The notes under the pieces: model-generated
What the model was told of the DNA's origin: nothing
Database searches by the model: none
What the model saw: the letters and a program-made list of their open reading frames with translations, nothing else
Shown: positions 35,152 through 45,386 of the stretch, piece after piece
Position numbering within the stretch: the first letter of the stretch is position 1
How the letters are laid out: every line of letters starts with the position of its first letter
From: Aphrocallistes beatrix
Taxonomy: Eukaryota > Porifera > Hexactinellida > Sceptrulophora > Aphrocallistidae
NCBI GenBank assembly: GCA_963281255.1
Contig: OY725494.1
Span: forward strand, 1,749,934 to 1,813,933
DNA: 64,000 nt
Reading direction: 5' to 3'
Program-made: the position numbers and the translations under genes

Positions 35152-35914
35152 GGGCGTTCAATTTGTTCCAGGCCCAACTTTATATGTTAAAAGGCAACAA
35201 AGACAAAGTATTTTCAATTCGTTTAATGAATTCGTTGCAGGATTATGCTTCGACTGGTATGTTGGTTGCTGTGATAATTATTAGTATAATTACTGTGGTT
35301 AGCACACGATTATAGACCCGGTTTACTGTCCTTATTAAAAATTTCGCCATTGAATTTTGCCATTGAAAAGACTGGAAAAACAATTTGTATGGATAAAATT
35401 CCTCAAAATTGTTAAATAATATCGTTGAAATGTAAAATAATCAAGAAGGTATGGAAAAGATACAAACGGGAGGTGTTCAGTTGAATATTTTTGTTATAAA
35501 AAGATGTTATACTAATAATGGTGGATTTATCCCAATTTTTGCCACTTAAAAGTGGGACAAAAGTGTCAGTGAATTGAAAAAAAACATTATTCCCCCAGCT
35601 TAAAATTAGAAGAGTTCAAAGAAGTCAATCTCTATGTTATTCGATTTGCAGAATTCAATGGAGAGATTAGTTTTAATCTAAGTTTGCTCAGAACTGAAAT
35701 ACATCAAATATTACGCTAAAACTCTCCATAAGTACAAGGACCGTAAACCGGGTGTATAAATTGTGTGTGCTAACCAAAATAATTATATTATCACAGCAAA
35801 TCAAATTGCCAGTAGAAAGATAATCCTCTAACGAATACAATAAAAGAATTTAAAATACATTGTTTCAGTTGCCTTTCGAATTATAAAGTTGGACCTGGAA
35901 CATATTGAACGCCC
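35152..35914. mobile_element. mariner-type MITE with long inverted arms
   Basis: Starts GGGCGTTCAATTTGTTCCAG and ends with a close complement, flanked by TA at 35,150-35,151 and 35,915-35,916. The arms run about 180 bp, as far as ACCCGGTTTACTGTCC (35,318) and its partner CCGTAAACCGGGT (35,741). No ORF. Confidence 0.7.
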
Positions 35915-35944
35915 TATGTAATTAAAGTGAATTGGTATGTCATT

Positions 35945-36330
35945 TCAGCCTCAGTCAACTCCGCTTATTGAGAATACCGCCCTCGAAAAACTCAACGTAA
36001 AAAAAACCGGGAACATTTTTTATTGTTAATTCCATTGTATAACTGGCGGTCTACCATCTGATTGTAGTAGTTGGAAGGGAATTTTTTGATTTTTATGTGT
36101 TAACACCCTAAAGTTTAGCGTTACTAAAAATTTAAAAATTATTACGAGTGTTATCTTAGCGACGGATTCAAAATCCTCACTAAAACGCAAATAACTCAAA
36201 AAGTATGCGTTCTATGTTAAAAATAATTATACCAGTGGAAAGAGGAGCATTTGGGTATTTCATAAAACGCCTCAAATGTGTCAAATTTCTTAAGGTGACT
36301 TAGCATTTTGATAGTGAATCCTTGTCTCAG
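35945..36330. repeat. pogo-like end and adjacent dispersed repeat
   Basis: 35,949-36,150 is an inverted piece of the element at 1-501, beginning CAGTCAACTCCGCTTATTGA with CCGCCCTCGAAAAACT. 36,132-36,330 (CTTAGCGACGGATTCAAAAT, CAAATGTGTCAAATTTC) recurs inverted at 42,990-43,170 and its two array copies. Confidence 0.6.
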
Positions 36331-36649
36331 TTTTTTGTGAATATCTCTGAAAGTAATTAGAAGAAATAGTTTTCCTTTGGATGACACATATTTCTCAAAA
36401 TGGGTATTACGCATTTTAATTTTCAAGCAAAAATATTAACTTTTTAGAAAATTATTAACGTCTGAATTTTTGCAATATAAATCACATAGAAAAAATTTGC
36501 CCCAGTTTTGCCATCAAACTCTTGAAATATTGATGCTAGAAATATTTCCTTTGGAACACATTTATTTACGTTTCGATCTATTTTATATTTCAAATATCGT
36601 CTCAAAATATTGATTTTTAAAAGAATTATGAACATTTGAAATGTTAGTG

Positions 36650-36845
36650 AATATGCTCAATTGGAGGAAATCGGTCAATCAGGACAACCGATTATTGGGA
36701 CAAGTCTCCTGGAACGGAATGGTCCCCATACTTATAAGCCAAAACTAAATTTCAAAGGTTAATTGGAATCCCTGCTTAATCGGGACAAAATTTCCAGGAC
36801 CAAGTTGTCCAGATTAATTGAGTAACGTATTTAAATTGACACAGT
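36650..36845. mobile_element. degenerate pogo-type MITE
   Basis: Repeated GGTTAATTGGAATCCCTGCT and GGACAA motifs, resembling 60,670-60,830. Ends are eroded. Confidence 0.45.
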
Positions 36846-37235
36846 ATGTATAATCTCAATTTTTATTATGCATAAAAACAATATTAGAACATGTAAACAA
36901 GCATGAGCAAACTGTTCAAACAAATCAATAAATGAATAATCAGAAGTAAATGTTAACGTCGCATCGGTCAGCTTGAAATACAAGTTGGATTGCATTAATA
37001 CAGATACGAATTCTCAGAACAAGAAGGTAGTAATCATCTTCATTGTGAAATGCGTCAATCATTTCTGGAATGTATAAACAGGAAATAAGTCGAGGAGTCA
37101 TCTTGTCATCATATCCAAATCTAAAACCATCAAAAGAATAGTGATAATTGAATGATTGTGTGATAAGACGGTTTTAATGTTTGGAAATAAAAACAATATT
37201 TAACAACGAAATGGTAAAATTAATAATGCGTTGAT

Positions 37236-38004
37236 CTATTTACATAGGGCATTCCAAAAGACCTCGTCCCAAATCTGTATCTCAAATGAGAGTGAAAATA
37301 GGATATTTTCAATTTGTCCATTGTATTCCTTAAGGGATCAGCTTCCAATTTATATATTGCTTTATTTTAAAAGGACAATTATTGTGGTTCCTATATTAGA
37401 TTTTTGTGCATCGGTTTAGGGTAGTGTCGAAAAGTTGGAATCTTCCCATTGAAAATGGCTTAAAACTAAATTTGGAGAATAAAAGTTGTGAAAATCGTAG
37501 AATAAGGTCATTAAAAGGTTAAATAATTAAGAACCAATGTGAAAAAGTAAACGGGAGGTATTCAACAGTATTGCTCGAGTTGAAAAAATATCATGCCACT
37601 TTTAGTGGATTTTTTGTCAATTTTCGCCACTCAAAAAGTGGGACAAAAATGGTAGTACACCACTTCAAAACACAATTATTCCCTCAGCCTCAAACTATAA
37701 TACTTCAGAGAATTCAATCTATATGTTAGTTGATGCGTAGAATTGGATGGCGTGATCAGTTTTAATCTAAATCTGCTCAGAACTGAAATATATCAAAGGG
37801 AACCCCAAAAATCACGTTCAAAGGCAGTGCCCTAAACCGATGCACAAAAATCTAATATAGGAACCACAATAATTGTCCTTTTAAAATAAACCAATATATA
37901 AATTGGAAGCTGATCCTCTAAGGAATACAATGGACAAATTGAAAATATCCTATTTTCACTCTCATTTGAAATACAGATTTGGGACGAGAACTTTTGGAAT
38001 TTTT
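37236..38004. mobile_element. foldback/MITE with arms of about 170 bp
   Basis: GGGCATTCCAAAAGACCTCG and AATCTGTATCTCAAATGAGA on the left are mirrored at 37,960-38,004. The match extends to TTGTGCATCGGTTTAGGG at about 37,422 and its complement at 37,850. Layout and interior phrases (GGGACAAAA, TCTGCTCAGAACTGAAAT) resemble the 35,152-35,914 element, so both belong to one diverged family. Confidence 0.75.
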
Positions 38005-38270
38005 GTAAACATACCCGAATGGTGTAAGAATTCTTGATAAGAGAGTATGGGCGATATATATCAGAAATGATCCAAAATGAATTTAATGGAGTTTAGCTAG
38101 GAAACTAAGCTAATGAGGTTATAAAAGATAAGAATTAAAAAAAGGTACATAAATATATATATACGTACATATAACATGCTAATAACATACATGCATTTGT
38201 AGAAAAATAAACTAAAGAAAAACTGAAGCAATATCATAACTGGACATAAATAAAGTCCTTAAGAGTGTGA

Positions 38271-41200
38271 CTATATTAATGATAAACTGGACTTGACAGA
38301 GAGAATTGGTTCGTAATGATTCACTAAATTTTGAATATAAATTCCATTCGGGGTTGGTTCTTTCATTAGTTCACCAAAATTCGATCCCTTCCCTGAAAAT
38401 CCAACCCAACGTGTCCCAGAAGGTCCCAAGAATACCCACATATCTATGTTAAACAGTAATGAAGTTGCGAAAACCTCCAAATCTGTAGCCCAACTCCCTA
38501 ACCTATTCATTCCCGTCTTATTCACCCAATCTCTAACATTCCTATAATTACCTTGTGTATAGACATATTTCGTTCGTAAAAAAGTGTTACAGTTAGTATT
38601 CAATTTTCCAAGCATATTTTCAACTAGCAATGACCTTATCTGCTTATGGTAACATTTGCTCCCAGTTAATATGAATGAAATTGTCGAAAAATAACAATTG
38701 CCATCCCCAGCTATGTTTTCCGTCAAGTAGGGCTTATAATCAAACAAGGATTCTTTTTCTTCCATGCAATTATAAGAATAAGCGACAGAATTATGAAATT
38801 GCAAATTCCACTTTTTACACATAAAAATTTGCCACTCAGTGTGGGGCGGACGAAAACTAGGTAAAATATTTCGCACCATTCCTATTTCAACTATTTCGTC
38901 ATCAGTTATTACGGAAGCTATTTTTGTGTCAGTTACTTCAATATCCTTACGTAGCTTTGACAACTTTTCACGCTTCTTTGGGATAAATTTAGATATTTTC
39001 TTTTTATCTATATTATTTTTATATTTATTTTCTCTTTTAGTTTTATTTTTTAGAGAGAATTTAAATTGTTTTGAATTTAAATAACCACAAAGACGTTTAT
39101 TTTTCCTTGACCACTCTTCACTACAGTGTTCTTCTGAAACGTCTCTTGGGCGTTTAAGATTTTTAAATACTTTAGTTGCTCTAGGATGGAAAGCAAAGTT
39201 AAAGGCTGAAATCCTACTTTCAATACTTGGATACAATATTTTAATCAGATTTGTTTTTGATCTTAAAATGTCTAACTTAAGAATACGCATCCAGTTTGCG
39301 TTACTATAATGTGAGTAATTATTACCAACTGAAATACTTTTGGGGCCTAATATAATTCCACTCCATAATGGTAAAATTGGCAAATAGAAAGTTAATAAAT
39401 ATTCTATGATATCAGGATGATAACAAATATTTGAATCAAATTTTTCGGTAGTATTGGAAATGTTATTTTTGATGTCATCTTGACAATTTCTGGCTATTTT
39501 ACGAAATATCTACCAAATGGAGACTTCTCTTTATAAGTTTTAACATCCTTATCTATTATTGAATTGGTATCTGTTATATCAGTTTCTAAATCATTACTTA
39601 TATCAGGTGAAATTTGGGAATCCTCACTAATGTAAGATTCTAACTTATCAATATTAGACAAAACTGATTCATCAAGATATTTACTCATAAATACTCGACA
39701 TAAGGAATTAAAATATATCATTTATTTTAGATAATTCAGTACAGCGTACCATAAATCCTATCACATGTAGAAATAGTCTCCTTACATCTTCATTTATTTT
39801 AAATTTCTTATTTATGTGAAATACGATGCCGTGCATTAGATGAGCGGAACATAAATGTACAATAACGTTTAAATCTTTAACAGAAGAGTTTAAACCTGAG
39901 CAATTCCAACAAGTATCAAGATAGCTTTCTATGTTACAATTGAGAAAAACATTACAAGTACTGTGAATTAAAGCCCAGCTAAAATCTACTTCTATTTGTC
40001 CTATAAAATTTTCTTGGCATCAAGGAACCATTTATGCAAGAAATAGCTTATTTCAGCACTAGTATGAGCTGAACTGATCATCTCAGCTAGGGGTACTGGG
40101 CTAGTGGTATAAGTAGGGTGTTGTACAGTTAAAGCGTAGTAAAATACCTTTTTCTGAGAGGGTTCAATCCTTCTAACAATTGACCCGGTAGCATCTAAAT
40201 GGAGAATTATACTTGTTTTTTTAAAACTTTTCAAAATGTTTATTTGTTCTTCTGTGTACAGATGAATAATGAAAGGATTATGTCCCAAAGACTGGATGTA
40301 ACCCCTTACATGGCAACCAACTAAAGTTTCCTGATAGTGTTGCTGCAAATTAATCAAATCACTCCAATTATCATTTGAATATCTTTGTAAGCTAGACAAA
40401 TCAAATTTAGCTTTTCTAAGAACAGATGCACTTTTTATTTTATTAAAATTCCCGCTATTAAGGGCAAATTGAGTATTCTTACTTAATTCGAATTGATTGT
40501 AAAAGTATTTACTTATGGATTTTTCTGTCAATTGTGTTGCAACTTCTAACCTAAGTGTATTTGATAAATTTCGAGAATGGACAATTTTGTCATCCGAATG
40601 CTCCTCAGATAAGGAACCAGAAACTAGATATTCTACAACTATATAGTTATTAGGTTTAAGCTCAAATGTATCCTTTTTAATTGTGAAAGTATACTTGAGG
40701 CAGTTTTTGAATTTACATTCAGCTTTCGCTCTGAAAAAACAGTTATTATTTTTCCTACTATTCAGCTTATTTATTCTTTTGTATTTAAAACTAAGTACGC
40801 ATATAACAATTCCTTCTAATTTGGAACTAAACAAGTTAGTCCAGTCTTTTGAAAATATGACTGAATCGCCCTTAATCTGGCAAACTTTATTCCATTCATC
40901 TAAGTTAATTAAAAATTCACCTCGATTTTCATTGCAAATTAATTCGTCTTCAACAATAATTTCATTGACGACAGCATCATCTCCTAGTGTTACAAACAAT
41001 TCAGGACCTGCAGATATATTGGATATAACATTAGAATCTGGTGTTATATCCAATATATCTGCAGCTGGACTCAAATCAGTAGGCAGCGAGGTTGGTTGGA
41101 AAACAGAAGAACTACACTTAATCAGTTCAGTAAGTGATAAATGAAAAGATGTTAATAAGCACAAATTATCTCGTGCTGACATGATAAAATTAACTAACAA

Positions 41201-42040
41201 TTCTAGTTTTTCAACAGGAATTAATATATAAGGATTGTCAAAAAGTTCCAACACTTGACAACGTATTTTTTCAACCAATACCCAGGCAGTTAGTAGACTA
41301 TTATTTCCCTTAACTAAACTAACATGTTCAAAATTTTCGAACAAAAGATCGCTAAACTTATGGGAACTTTCGTAGAGTTCATCATTCACTAGAATAAACT
41401 CGCCATTAATATAGGGGCAGTCTAAGCCAAAAAAATTGACTGCACTCAACCATAACAGATTATCGCAGTTAGCGTAGGTCCAATGGTGAGTATCAGTGGT
41501 CCCTGAATGAGGAGGGGATGAAGCCATTGCAATCCTCATACTATGGAGGCCAGGATCTCTACAACCAGATGCCAACAATGCTAAAAATTGGTCATCAAAC
41601 ACTACTCTCTCTAAACTACTAATACTAAAATCTAATTTACTAAACCTATTACTACTAAAAACTAATTCACGAAACCTATTACTACTGAGATCTAAACTAT
41701 CATTATAATAAGGAGCTGATTCTAATTTAGGAGAGATGTGTTCGATGGCCAAACAGGGAATATCGGAATAGCTAGTAATGGGCTTACTACTGTTGCTGGG
41801 AGTAACTTTTTCAAGTCCTGATTTAACGAGTTGCTGAAAGTTAGCTCGGTTCAGTCTCCATTTGATCGAGAGGGAATTGCGCTTTGAGTCTTTGTTTTTC
41901 CCAAATATTAGAGTTGATAATTTCTCCCATATAGATTTCGGACTACTCCTACATCCTTTGTCCAGAGCAGGTTTCACGGTCCCGAAATCCCTGTATCCCA
42001 ACTGAAGAAGGGCACGGGCGAATTCATCAGGAGAAGCCAT
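38271..42040 (-). CDS. DDE-type transposase joined to an OTU-like protease domain
   Basis: An intronless frame of about 1,250 codons with three one-base shifts, all at short T runs of the coding strand (near 40,005, 39,711 and 39,504). The start is ATG at 42,040 (MASPDEFARALLQLGY). In order: about 430 residues without known domain, with a leucine-rich repeat-like stretch (SSNRFRELVFSSNRF); a zinc-binding-like segment CFFRAKAECKFKNC; a transposase core with LHLDATGSIV (first Asp, about residue 616) and PLAEMISSAHTSAEI; after the first shift VDFSWALIHS (second Asp) and CSAHLM; after the others LPILPLWSGI and SNANWMRILKLD, typical of the end of this transposase type. The last 145 residues form an OTU-like cysteine protease: Asp and Cys in GDGNCYFSTIS, His in NLVNHYEPIL. 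OTU enzymes usually remove ubiquitin. I recall similar transposase cores from cnidarian and fish multi-copy proteins; superfamily uncertain. Confidence 0.75.
41008..41064. repeat. perfect 23-bp inverted repeat inside the transposase gene
   Basis: CTGCAGATATATTGGATATA (with ACA following) at 41,008-41,030 and its exact complement at 41,042-41,064, loop 11 bp. Repeated in the other two units. Confidence 0.9.
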
Positions 42041-42990
42041 GGATAGAATCTTGTATATTACTAAATAAGATGTATTATATATAAATAGTATTCCGTCAAC
42101 AAACACTCAATTACTTTTCATTAAGATATCATATTGACTAAAATCTCGATGAACAATCGGCTGGTCTCGTAAAATTGTCAGGTTAAATACACTCCGGTTG
42201 GAATCATATGGAAACATTGTATTTGTAACACATATTTGTAAGCTTACTGCATACAAAACGTATGTGAGTAGATTTGTTTGATTTAGAACAGCCAATGAGA
42301 TAAATATGTCATGTGTTATATGGTGTTAAATAATTAATAATTTGCAGGTTTTAAATAATCACCGGGGTTCGTAAAAATACACGGTAGTGGATTATTGGGG
42401 GGAGTACATTAATTAATAATTTTCAATTCTAATTAACGGTTTACCTTTGGTTAAAACTTTTGAAAATAATTGCTCTTCAAAGAAAATGTCGAGAACAAGA
42501 GAAAAGTGAAACTCGAAAATAATTGCTCTTCAAAGAAAAAGTCGAAAAATATTGTGGAAGCTAAAAATGATCAGAATTGAAATATTCCAAGAATTTGCGA
42601 GATAGTCTATATATACTATAGTTGTAGTAAGCTTATACTCAATATCTTACGTAAACATGAAGCTACTGAATAATAACTGACATAGTAGTGCTTTGATGCG
42701 ATGACCAATATTATCAATTATTGCTAAGAACAATACGATCCAATTTATCGCAATTAGAACTCTATTTATTTGTTGTAGTCACCATTAGCTGTAGTATGGT
42801 TTTAAGTCATTTATTTGATTTACACTGCATAAGAATGTCTTCATCACTCAATATCTTAGGTAAACATGGAAGGTACTGAATAATAACTGACATAGTAGTG
42901 CTTTGATGTAATGACCAATATTATTATTACAAATTAATGAAAAATACAAGTAATTGATTCGAATTGATACCTTACTTTACAACTTGAGAC
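42041..42990. other. upstream region of the transposase gene
   Basis: Holds a 62-codon minus-strand ORF (42,107-42,295, weak) and two diverged direct repeats (CTCAATATCTTACGTAAACATG at about 42,639 and CTCAATATCTTAGGTAAACA at about 42,846, each followed by ACTGAATAATAACTGACATA). It is also present in units 2 and 3. Presumably the promoter lies here, but I cannot point to a motif. Confidence 0.4.
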
Positions 42991-43490
42991 AAGAATTCAC
43001 TATCAAAATGCTAAGTCACCTTAAGAAATTTGACACATTTGAGGCGTTTTATGAAATACCCAAATGCTCCTCTTTCCACTGGTATAATTATTTTTAACAT
43101 AGAACGCATACTTTTTGAGTTATTTGCGTTTTAGTGAGGATTTTGAATCCGTCGCTAAGATAACACTCGTAAAATTATTGGAGGTTTTTGACGCATTCAT
43201 CAATTAGTTTCTTACTTATTTGATATCTTTGATATGGACCTCGAAAGTGTTTTGGCCCCATTGAAGATTATATAACACAAAGATTTAGAAAGACAGGAAG
43301 AGCCAAATACAATCAAAATATATTTAGCGATCATTGGATCAGAAATAAAATTCTGATCGTTTCAAAAAAAAATTTCGGATGTTCAGAACGGACCATTTGT
43401 TCGTGAGATATCGATTATAGGTAAAGTTCGAGCATAATATCTCTCTATGGTCCAGAAAGATGTCGATGTAATATAATAAAAACTATTGAA
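42990..43490. repeat. dispersed repeats inside array unit 1
   Basis: 42,990-43,170 matches 36,132-36,330 inverted; 43,160-43,490 is a pogo-like body as at 1-420, inverted. The same in units 2 (48,311-48,811) and 3 (53,632-54,132). Confidence 0.6.
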
Positions 43491-43491
43491 G

Positions 43492-44045
43492 ATAAATCTT
43501 TACTATTAAAACTCGATGAATATATATGTATATATCTCTATCTCTGTAACGAATTGATTGAAGAAACTGCCCGGCGCAGAAGCTGATTTTTGGCATGTTG
43601 GAGTCTTTTGGCTATGACTCCAGTAAGTTCTGAGTTCAGACCGAAATGTCGACTCATCATGGAATTATGATGTCATTGTCACATTTTTAAAAGTTAAGCA
43701 ATACAGTTATTCGAGCATAACTCAGCCATTATAGGAGATAGAAGGTTGAAATTTTAATTGAATCTGTATACTAACATATAACAGATATGATGCAGCTATC
43801 ATCAAAAAATGATGACTCATCACTTTGTTATGACGTCATCATTACTCATCAAATTTTTTAAAAAATTGATAAATTTGGTGATTTTTCGTGCGATATCGAT
43901 TATAACAGTAGGACAGACGTATTTAGAGATGTTATTTCCCTTATAATTGATCAATGTGACCACAGGCGCCCAAAGGGCACCTCCGGCAGACACACAGTGT
44001 CCGCCAGCCGCGCAGCGCAAGCAAGCGAAGCGCGCCGCTTGTAAT
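43492..44045 (+). mobile_element. CRE-MITE, full-length, array unit 1
   Basis: Most complete copy in the window: CTTTACTATTAAAACTCGAT, then a TA/TC tract, AACGAATTGATTGAAGAAAC, GATGACTCATCACT, TGACGTCA at 43,831 and the GC-rich end GCCAGCCGCGCAGCGCAAG. The ORF of 96 codons over its end is not a gene. Copies in units 2 (48,813-49,366) and 3 (54,134-54,687). Confidence 0.85.
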
Positions 44046-44059
44046 ATATTATAATCTTT

Positions 44060-44955
44060 AAGGTTGGTCTTTCCCATGGGACACTTGTTTTTTGCTAAAA
44101 ATGTGCCCAAATTTCCTTTTTATCATTTTTAGATTCTAATAGGGGTTCTAAGCAATAATTCTGATTTTTGTAACTCCAGCCCCAATATATCTCCACTTCG
44201 AGCTACTTGTATCACCTGTTGTCGCTCTAAAAACGACACATTTTAAATGCGAAATGTCCCACAGCTATAACTTCTTTTAACATTGCCAGATCATCTTTTT
44301 AATGCTGAACTCATGCTCCTCAGCACTAGATTTCGAGTAATTTGATATATATATTGACCATATTTGAAACATTTTTGTTTGACCTTGCCTAGCAACGGCC
44401 AGGAATTATTTCACATTCCTGACCGTTGCTAGGAAAAGGCAACCAAAATATTCTCCAAATATAGTCAATATATATATATCAAATTGCTAGAAATTTAGTG
44501 CTGAGCACGATTTCAGTATTGAAATAACTGGCATAGTCAAATAAAGTTATAGATATAGGATTTCGGCGGATACTATCGGACATGGTCATTTTTGGGTCCA
44601 CAGTCATAACTGACAACTTTTTCACACTTTTTAAAGGTGTCATGATGTAAATATATTTGATATGCCATATTTTGAAGTTAAGTACTACTATAAGTTGTTG
44701 ATTTAGGATGTTTGGATGTTATTTAATACTAGGATACAGTAAAAACTAATGGAAATCAAGCCTTTCCGAAGAAAATTGCTTTATAGCATGTTTTTAGCAC
44801 TCAAAAATTTAATTTTACAAAGGAGGAATCTTTAGTCACAAAGGTCGTAGAGTAAAAGACTCGACGGTTTTGGAAAGATCTCGTCACGTAGAACAAAATG
44901 ATAGAGAGGATTTTCGATATTGTACTTTAGAAAAACGTTAAAATATTTTACTTAC
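44060..44955. repeat. foldback family copy, array unit 1
   Basis: Inverted relative to 31,640-32,580. The hairpin at about 44,340-44,505 is built on CCTAGCAACGGCCAGGAAT and TTCCTGACCGTTGCTAGG with ATATTGACCATATTTG arms. Repeated in units 2 and 3 at +5,321 and +10,642. Confidence 0.75.
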
Positions 44956-45094
44956 GATAATCTGTTTCTAAATATTGTCGCATCGAAATTGGAATGAAAA
45001 ATAGGTTGGATGGAATAAAAATAGATTAAAAATTCAAAACCAACCTTAATGATAGGATATATGCGAAAATATATAGATTCCTCAAATATTTCTT

Positions 45095-45386
45095 TGTCTA
45101 ATAATGAATACAAGCGCGCTTCGCTTGTTTGCGCTGTGCTGCTGGCGGACACTTTGTGTCTGCCGGGGGCGCCCTTTGGGCGCCTGGGGTCACTTTGAAT
45201 AAATATAAGGGAGATAACATCTCTAAATACGTTTGTCCTACTATTATAATCGATATCGCAAGAAAAATCACCAAATTTATCAATTTTTATAATTTTGATG
45301 AGTAACGATGACGTCATAACAAAGTGATGAGTCATCATTTTTTGATGAAAGTCGCATCATATGTGAGGTATGTTAGTATACATATT
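45095..45386 (-). mobile_element. CRE-MITE half, cut by the duplication junction
   Basis: GC-rich end first (CAAGCGCGCTTCGCTTG), then TGACGTCA at 45,310 and a stop at GTTAGTATACATATT, where unit 2 begins. The same truncation occurs at 50,707; the unit 3 copy is whole (55,751-56,270). Confidence 0.85.

Noticed and set aside
37231-37419. 62-codon ORF
   Set aside because: It lies entirely in one arm of the long inverted-repeat element; the other arm does not preserve it.
38271-39383. OTU ORF as a separate host gene
   Set aside because: Its first 75 residues are the end of the upstream transposase (PLWSGI, SNANWMRI), and the frame upstream of its first Met is open and continuous with that gene.
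40683-41144. 153-codon plus-strand ORF (also at 46,004 and 51,325)
   Set aside because: It lies antisense within the transposase frame; its content mirrors the hairpin and the T-rich complement. The minus-strand frame is far longer and carries domain motifs.
43820-44110. 96- and 128-codon ORFs in each array unit (43,820; 44,952; copies)
   Set aside because: They run over CRE-MITE and foldback sequence and change frame between copies of the same repeats elsewhere in the window.
44340-44505. microRNA-type hairpin
   Set aside because: The stem is a terminal-type inverted repeat present in several dispersed copies, more like a foldback transposon than a miRNA gene; no mature sequence can be supported.
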